Shown here in pieces: positions 57,839-61,868 of a DNA stretch of 61,868 bases. Every line of letters starts with the position of its first letter. Position 1 is the stretch's first letter. The DNA is taken from the NCBI GenBank assembly GCA_041936745.1, contig JBHGWS010000135.1, positions 1 through 61,868 of the forward strand, in the 5' to 3' direction. The translations under genes and the position numbers were made by a program. The notes beneath the pieces are model-generated. The model did not search any database. It was not told the origin of the DNA and worked only from the letters and a program-made list of their open reading frames with translations. This DNA comes from Darwinibacter acetoxidans_A. GTDB lineage: Bacteria; Bacillota; Limnochordia; Darwinibacteriales; Darwinibacteriaceae.

Positions 57839-58939
57839 ATGCGGAATTTGAGTTTTTTTATGCCGACTAAAGTCCTGTACGGCAGGAAAGTTGTCACTGA
57901 AAGAAAAGATGATCTTGTTTTAGGCAAAAAAGCACTGATTGTCACGGGCAGATCTTCCGCCAAGCTTTCCGGCGCTTTGGACGAAGTTTTGGCAGTACTG
58001 CCCGGGGATTATGAAATTTTTTCGGAAGTGGAAAACAACCCCTCGCCGGAAACGGTGGCCAAGGGAGGGGAAGCGGCCAAAAGAGCCGGCTGTGATTATA
58101 TTATAGCTGTCGGCGGCGGCTCGCCTTTGGATGCTGCTAAAGTAATCGGTATCTTGGCAGTTAATGATAAAGACCCCTTGGAGCTGTATAAAAGCGGCTG
58201 GGAAAACCCGGCGCTGCCCGTAGCAGCGATCCCCACCACCGCGGGTACAGGCAGTGAAGTTACCCAGTATGCGGTTTTAACACTTGAAGAAGATGAGACC
58301 AAAAAAGGTTTAAGCGGCCCGGATCTCTTTCCCAAAACAGCTTTCCTCGATCCCCGCTACACAGCTTCACTGCCGCTGCAGGTTACCGTCGATACGGCGG
58401 TTGATGCCCTTTCGCACCTTGTGGAAGGCTATTTAAGTGAGCGGGCCACGCCTGCCAGCGATTTAACCGCACTAAAGGGCATGGAACTTTGGGGCGAAAA
58501 CATTGCTGCGTTAAAAGCGGGGAAATTCAGCCTTGCTGAGCGCGGGGCGCTTTTGCTCGCCTCTGCTTTAGGCGGCGTTACCATCGCCCACACGGGCACC
58601 GCGTTAGTGCATGCCCTCGGTTATTCCCTGACTTATTTCCATGATTTCCCCCACGGCCGGGCTAACGGGTTTTTAATGGGAGAATACTTGGCATATACTA
58701 AAACTGTCGCTCCCAAGCGGGTTGGGAAGGTGCTTGAGGCCCTGGGCCTTTCTTTGGCAGGCCTGCAGGAATTAATGGCCGAGCTGTTTGCGGATTATTT
58801 CCCCGGGTTTACATTGAGTGAAAAAGAAATAAAGGAATATGTGGCTAAAGCCAACCGAACGAGAAATGTAGCCAATTCTCTGGGCAGCCCCACTGAAAAA
58901 GAGCTGGTTGAAATACTGAAAGCCAGCCTGCAGGGATAA
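57839..58939 (+). CDS. Iron-containing alcohol dehydrogenase
   Basis: A 366-residue group III dehydrogenase. GGGSPLDAAKV is the nucleotide loop, then TTAGTGSEVT and the metal ligands in VDALSHLVEGY, AHTGTALVHALGY and DFPHGRAN. It is clearly different from the operon enzyme at 24107. It reduces an aldehyde or ketone, with the substrate unknown. It is closed by a strong bidirectional terminator that begins at its stop codon. Confidence 0.92.
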   Translation: MRNLSFFMPTKVLYGRKVVTERKDDLVLGKKALIVTGRSSAKLSGALDEVLAVLPGDYEIFSEVENNPSPETVAKGGEAAKRAGCDYIIAVGGGSPLDAAKVIGILAVNDKDPLELYKSGWENPALPVAAIPTTAGTGSEVTQYAVLTLEEDETKKGLSGPDLFPKTAFLDPRYTASLPLQVTVDTAVDALSHLVEGYLSERATPASDLTALKGMELWGENIAALKAGKFSLAERGALLLASALGGVTIAHTGTALVHALGYSLTYFHDFPHGRANGFLMGEYLAYTKTVAPKRVGKVLEALGLSLAGLQELMAELFADYFPGFTLSEKEIKEYVAKANRTRNVANSLGSPTEKELVEILKASLQG

Positions 58940-58961
58940 AAAGGGCCGCAAGGCCCTTTTT
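58938..58961. terminator. Bidirectional terminator, perfect stem with GCAA tetraloop
   Basis: AAAAAGGGCC (58938-58947), GCAA, GGCCCTTTTT (58952-58961). It serves the alcohol dehydrogenase and the convergent peptidase genes. Confidence 0.95.
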
Positions 58962-60072
58962 AACTAACTTTTATAATTGACACCACGTATTCTGCGGCTT
59001 TAACCAACTCATCGATGGGCATCCTTTCCGAGGTAGTATGTACGTTAGCATAGCCTACCCCCAGGACAACGGAAGGAATGCCGTAGGCATTAATGATGTT
59101 GGCATCGCTGCCTCCGCCCGTGCTTTCGAAGTGTGGTTCTACGCCCATTGCCTCAGCCGCTTGACAGGCTAATTTGACTACGTAATCATCTTGGTTTAAA
59201 CTGAATGAGCGGTAACTGTCTTCAATTTCAATGTCTGCGGTTACCCCGTAATCGGTGCAGACTTTCCTGACTGTCTCAGCCATATGTTCAATTTGTTTAT
59301 CTAATTTAGCATCATCCCGGGAGCGGGCCTCGCCCCAAAGTTTCACTTTGTCCGGCACAATGTTTGTCGCTCCGCCTCCTTTGATGATGCCGATATTAGC
59401 GGTGGTTTCCATATCCAGGCGCCCTAAATTCATCTTGGTGATGGCGTGCGCTGCCACAACTATGGCGTTGATGCCTGTTTCAGGTGCCACGCCGGCGTGG
59501 GCAGCCTTGCCGTGGACGGTAATTTCGATACCTTTTTGAGCCGGGGCCTGGACAATGATTGTGCCGACGGGCCCATCCGAATCTAAAAAGTAGCCCGCTT
59601 GGGCCTGCAGTTTTGTGTGATCGAGGGATTTGGCGCCAAAGAGGCCACCTTCTTCCGCGACGGTGAAGAGGATTTCTATCCTGCCGTGGGGAATTTTCTC
59701 TTCCTTGACAACGCGTAAGCCTTCCAAAATTGCTGCCAAGCCGGTTACATCGTCAGCGGCCAAAATGGTAGTGCCGTCGCTTGTAATAATTCCGTCGCTG
59801 ATCTTAGGTTTGATGCCGCTGCCTGGTTCAACCCGATCCATATGGGCGCAAAAAAGCAGGGGTGTAGTATCTAATTCCCCTTCTAAGACAGCGATAATAT
59901 TGCCTGTGTTGCCGCCGATCTTTTCGCCTGCGTCATCTTCGGTTACGGCAAGCCCTAAATCTTTGAGTTTAGTTTTAAGTACATCGGCGATCTGCCTTTC
60001 ATTTTTAGTGGCGGCGTCAATTTGCACCAATTCCAAAAACTCGTCTAATAAGCGTTGTTGATTTACGCTCAT
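58960..60072 (-). CDS. M20-family metallopeptidase, peptidase T-like
   Basis: About 370 residues, a cytosolic two-zinc exopeptidase. Metal and catalytic residues: His and Asp in FCAHMDRV, Asp in LAADDVTG, Glu-Glu in VAEEGGLFGA, Asp in LDSDGPVG and a C-terminal His in ANVHTTSERM. A dimerisation domain with HGKAAHAGVAPE lies in the middle. Bacillota PepT-like enzymes cleave short peptides. ATG at 60072 with AAGGAGGT eight bases upstream. Confidence 0.93.
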   Translation of the reverse strand: MSVNQQRLLDEFLELVQIDAATKNERQIADVLKTKLKDLGLAVTEDDAGEKIGGNTGNIIAVLEGELDTTPLLFCAHMDRVEPGSGIKPKISDGIITSDGTTILAADDVTGLAAILEGLRVVKEEKIPHGRIEILFTVAEEGGLFGAKSLDHTKLQAQAGYFLDSDGPVGTIIVQAPAQKGIEITVHGKAAHAGVAPETGINAIVVAAHAITKMNLGRLDMETTANIGIIKGGGATNIVPDKVKLWGEARSRDDAKLDKQIEHMAETVRKVCTDYGVTADIEIEDSYRSFSLNQDDYVVKLACQAAEAMGVEPHFESTGGGSDANIINAYGIPSVVLGVGYANVHTTSERMPIDELVKAAEYVVSIIKVS

Positions 60073-60173
60073 GCCAATCAACCTCCTTCTAGCCTATTTT
60101 TTCAACATCTGTGTTCTGTTTCCTGCAAAGGATTGGAGGCGGTGGGCAGCGAAGTATATGATGAAATGGATTG

Positions 60174-60923
60174 ATGGCAGTGGAAGATATGGTCAGCCTG
60201 GTTTTATACGCAGGAGAACTTCTGTTAACCTGCGGGGCGGAAATGTACCGGGTGGAAGAAACCATCGAACGTATGGGTAAAGCTGCAGGTTTCAGCCAAG
60301 TTGAGGTGTTTGCGACACCAACGGGGCTGTTTATCTCGCTGCACACCTTGGCAGGCCGCGTCTATACTAGAGTGCGGCGTATCCGCAGTGCACAGAACAA
60401 TTTAGAGGTGATTGCGGAAGTAAATTCCCTCAGCAGGGAGTTTTCCCAAGGTTTAATCACCGCCGGCGGTGTCAGAGAAAAACTGTCTGTTTTGGCTGAT
60501 TCTGTTCAAAATACGGATTACAAGCGCTGCTTGGCCGGGGGGCTGGGGGCGGGCGCTTTTACCTTAATGTATCAGGGGGGCTTTTTGGAAAGCCTGCTGG
60601 CGGCAGCGATTGGGGCTTTGGTATTAATTTTAACTGCCAAACTCGGCCAATATCCCGTGCCCACCGTCTTGAAAGCGGCAGTAGGCGCCATTACCGCTGC
60701 TGCCTTGGCGCTGGTTTTAGGCTCTTGCGCGGGTTTAAACGTCAACCTGGCGGTCTTAGGCTCCGTCATGGTTTTGGCTCCGGGGGTGGTTATGACTACC
60801 GCCGTGAGGGATCTGTTAAGCGGGGAATTGGTATCCGGTGTTTCCCGCGCCGCGGAAGCGTTAGCGGTAGCTGTGGCCGTGGCCACCGGGGTGGCAGTTG
60901 TCCTTAGTATTGGGGGCGGGTAA
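60174..60923 (+). CDS. Threonine/serine exporter family, N-terminal half (ThrE-like)
   Basis: About 249 residues. The cytosolic N-terminal part carries the ThrE signature LLTCGAEMYRVEETIERM and VFATPTGLFISL, followed by five membrane helices. In Bacillota the ThrE transporter is commonly split into two genes as here. No clear ribosome binding site exists; ATG at 60174, or ATG 60189 after GGAAG, are possible starts. The second half starts one base after its stop codon. Confidence 0.88.
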   Translation: MAVEDMVSLVLYAGELLLTCGAEMYRVEETIERMGKAAGFSQVEVFATPTGLFISLHTLAGRVYTRVRRIRSAQNNLEVIAEVNSLSREFSQGLITAGGVREKLSVLADSVQNTDYKRCLAGGLGAGAFTLMYQGGFLESLLAAAIGALVLILTAKLGQYPVPTVLKAAVGAITAAALALVLGSCAGLNVNLAVLGSVMVLAPGVVMTTAVRDLLSGELVSGVSRAAEALAVAVAVATGVAVVLSIGGG

Positions 60924-60924
60924 A

Positions 60925-61365
60925 ATGGGCGTGCAGATTGCAGCCGGGTTTGTCTCCGCGGCGGCCTTTGCTTATTTATATCGGGCGCCTAAAAACCAAA
61001 TTTTGCGCAGCGGGTTAGTTGGCGGGGCGGGCTGGCTCGTCTTTTTACTCGCTAAAGATATTTTAGGCGAGATCAGTGCAATGTTTCTCGCCGCCACGGT
61101 GGCGGCCGTCTTAAGCGAAACCTTTGCCAGGCGGATTAAACAGCCTGTGGTGGTACTTTTGATCCCCGGGGTGATTCCTTTGGTCCCCGGCGGCAAAGCG
61201 TATTTAACCATGCTCAGCTTTTTGCAGGACGATTACATCCAAGGGTTGGAGCTTTTAGTTTCAACCATGTTTCTCGCCGGTGCCGTAGCGGCCGGGATTA
61301 TCCTGGCTAGCTCAGCTTTTCGGATCTTTCACCGGGCTAACTCTTTAGGAGGTAGGAACACATGA
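60925..61365 (+). CDS. Threonine/serine exporter family, C-terminal half (ThrE-like)
   Basis: A 146-residue membrane protein with four or five helices and the family motif LLIPGVIPLVPGG. It completes the split ThrE-type transporter with the preceding gene. ATG at 60925 follows GGGGGCGGG. Its TGA overlaps the next ATG. Confidence 0.88.
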   Translation: MGVQIAAGFVSAAAFAYLYRAPKNQILRSGLVGGAGWLVFLLAKDILGEISAMFLAATVAAVLSETFARRIKQPVVVLLIPGVIPLVPGGKAYLTMLSFLQDDYIQGLELLVSTMFLAGAVAAGIILASSAFRIFHRANSLGGRNT

Positions 61366-61868
61366 AGAAGAAAATGATTACGGTTGCTTTGGATAACCGA
61401 GAAATTGAGGTGGCAAAAGGGACTTTAATCGGCGACTTGGCGAAAAACCTGCCGGAAGCGGAAGGTGCGGTGATAGCCCGGGTCAATAATGAAATTATGG
61501 GCTATCAATTCCCCTTGGAGGAAGACTGCAGCCTGCAGTTTTTAAGCACAAACACTTCGGATGGGGTCCGTGCCTACCGGGCAAGCCTGGTCTTTTTATT
61601 CGTGCGGGCCGCTCTGGAGGTGCTGCCGGGCTGTACGGTGCATATTCAGCATTCTTTAAATAACGGCCTTTACGGCGAGATTGATTACAGCCAGCCCGTA
61701 ATAGAAAAAGATATCAAAGCCATTGAAAACAGAATGCGCGAATTTGTGGCCATGGACATCCCCTTCCACCGGCGGACGGTACCTGTGGCCAAGGCCCGGG
61801 AGATCTATACTAAGCAGGGTTTTCATGATAAACTGCGGCTTTTAGAGCAGTATGAAGGGGAGGAAGTC
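61362..61868 (+). CDS. TGS-domain nucleoside kinase (uridine kinase-like), 3' end outside window
   Basis: The open frame runs from ATG 61362 to the last base with no stop (169 residues seen). The first 60 residues form a TGS-like beta-grasp domain, followed by a segment related to the threonyl-tRNA synthetase editing-type domain with HIQHSLNNGLYGEI. In Bacillota this pair precedes a P-loop uridine/cytidine kinase domain, which would lie beyond the window. Threonyl-tRNA synthetase itself is less likely because its HSxxH editing motif is replaced. ATG overlaps the previous stop (ATGA) and has TTAGGAGGTAGG upstream. Confidence 0.75.
   Translation, partial: MKKKMITVALDNREIEVAKGTLIGDLAKNLPEAEGAVIARVNNEIMGYQFPLEEDCSLQFLSTNTSDGVRAYRASLVFLFVRAALEVLPGCTVHIQHSLNNGLYGEIDYSQPVIEKDIKAIENRMREFVAMDIPFHRRTVPVAKAREIYTKQGFHDKLRLLEQYEGEEV

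Noticed and set aside
61362..61868. Threonyl-tRNA synthetase
   Set aside because: It has a TGS-like start, but the editing-site HxxxH pattern is replaced and the HSLNNGLYGEI segment fits TGS-containing nucleoside kinases; the decisive part lies beyond the window.

Overview
This window reads as a gene-dense chromosome segment from an endospore-forming, flagellated, probably anaerobic member of the Bacillota (Firmicutes). The indicators are a gerA/gerC/gerB spore germinant receptor operon, a fliD flagellar cap gene behind a textbook sigma-D promoter, Bacillus-type vegetative promoters, strong GGAGG ribosome binding sites, frequent TTG and GTG starts, and medium G+C. Several exported binding proteins have ordinary signal peptides but no lipobox cysteine, while the GerC protein does have one. 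This hints at a diderm Bacillota lineage with a true periplasm (inference). I see no rRNA, tRNA, CRISPR array, insertion sequence or prophage. No stretch longer than 300 bases lacks a gene.

Layout. 1-10.9 kb: the end of a sugar-type MFS permease, a zinc-ribbon protein, an aldo/keto reductase, a split chromate transporter, a chemoreceptor (minus strand), leucyl aminopeptidase, a one-protein solute sensor with GGDEF and HD-GYP domains, an EamA exporter and a hotdog thioesterase. 11.0-25.8 kb: one long plus-strand operon with its own promoter, a SorC-type regulator and a terminator. It encodes a BMP-type nucleoside ABC importer, zinc and iron alcohol dehydrogenases, a hydroxyacid dehydrogenase, an FGGY kinase, a class II aldolase, a DUF1152 protein, an adenosine-deaminase-like amidohydrolase, a YczE-type membrane protein and an RpiB-like isomerase. 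25.8-34.4 kb: two DegV proteins, a cyclic-di-GMP phosphodiesterase, cardiolipin synthase, a TlpA/CcdA thiol redox pair and a lyase whose signature residues fit tyrosine phenol-lyase rather than tryptophanase. 34.5-38.6 kb: a small orphan gene, a cold-shock protein, and a motility operon (fliD, a chaperone, a methyltransferase, a tandem ComFB protein). 38.7-42.7 kb: the germinant receptor. 42.7-48 kb: a serine hydrolase, phosphoglucomutase, a tandem HD/HD-GYP protein and a second split chromate transporter. 48-55.3 kb: a TetR-controlled run with a peptide importer lacking its ATPases, an ABC exporter and a RecB-like iron-sulfur nuclease. 55.3-61.9 kb: a HAD phosphatase, Ogt, a MATE pump, an iron alcohol dehydrogenase, an M20 peptidase, a split ThrE-type exporter and the start of a TGS-domain nucleoside kinase.

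The most interesting candidate is the 11-25.8 kb operon. Read as a pathway, it imports a nucleoside, deaminates the purine, releases the sugar (no known nucleosidase is present, so DUF1152 is the candidate), isomerises the free aldose to a ketose, phosphorylates it, splits it by aldolase into dihydroxyacetone phosphate plus an aldehyde, and reduces the aldehyde to an alcohol. The RpiB-like enzyme keeps its catalytic Cys and His but has lost the residues expected to hold a sugar phosphate, as this order of steps would require. 5'-Deoxyadenosine or methylthioadenosine are the substrates that fit best. This is inference from gene content and motifs and is not proven.
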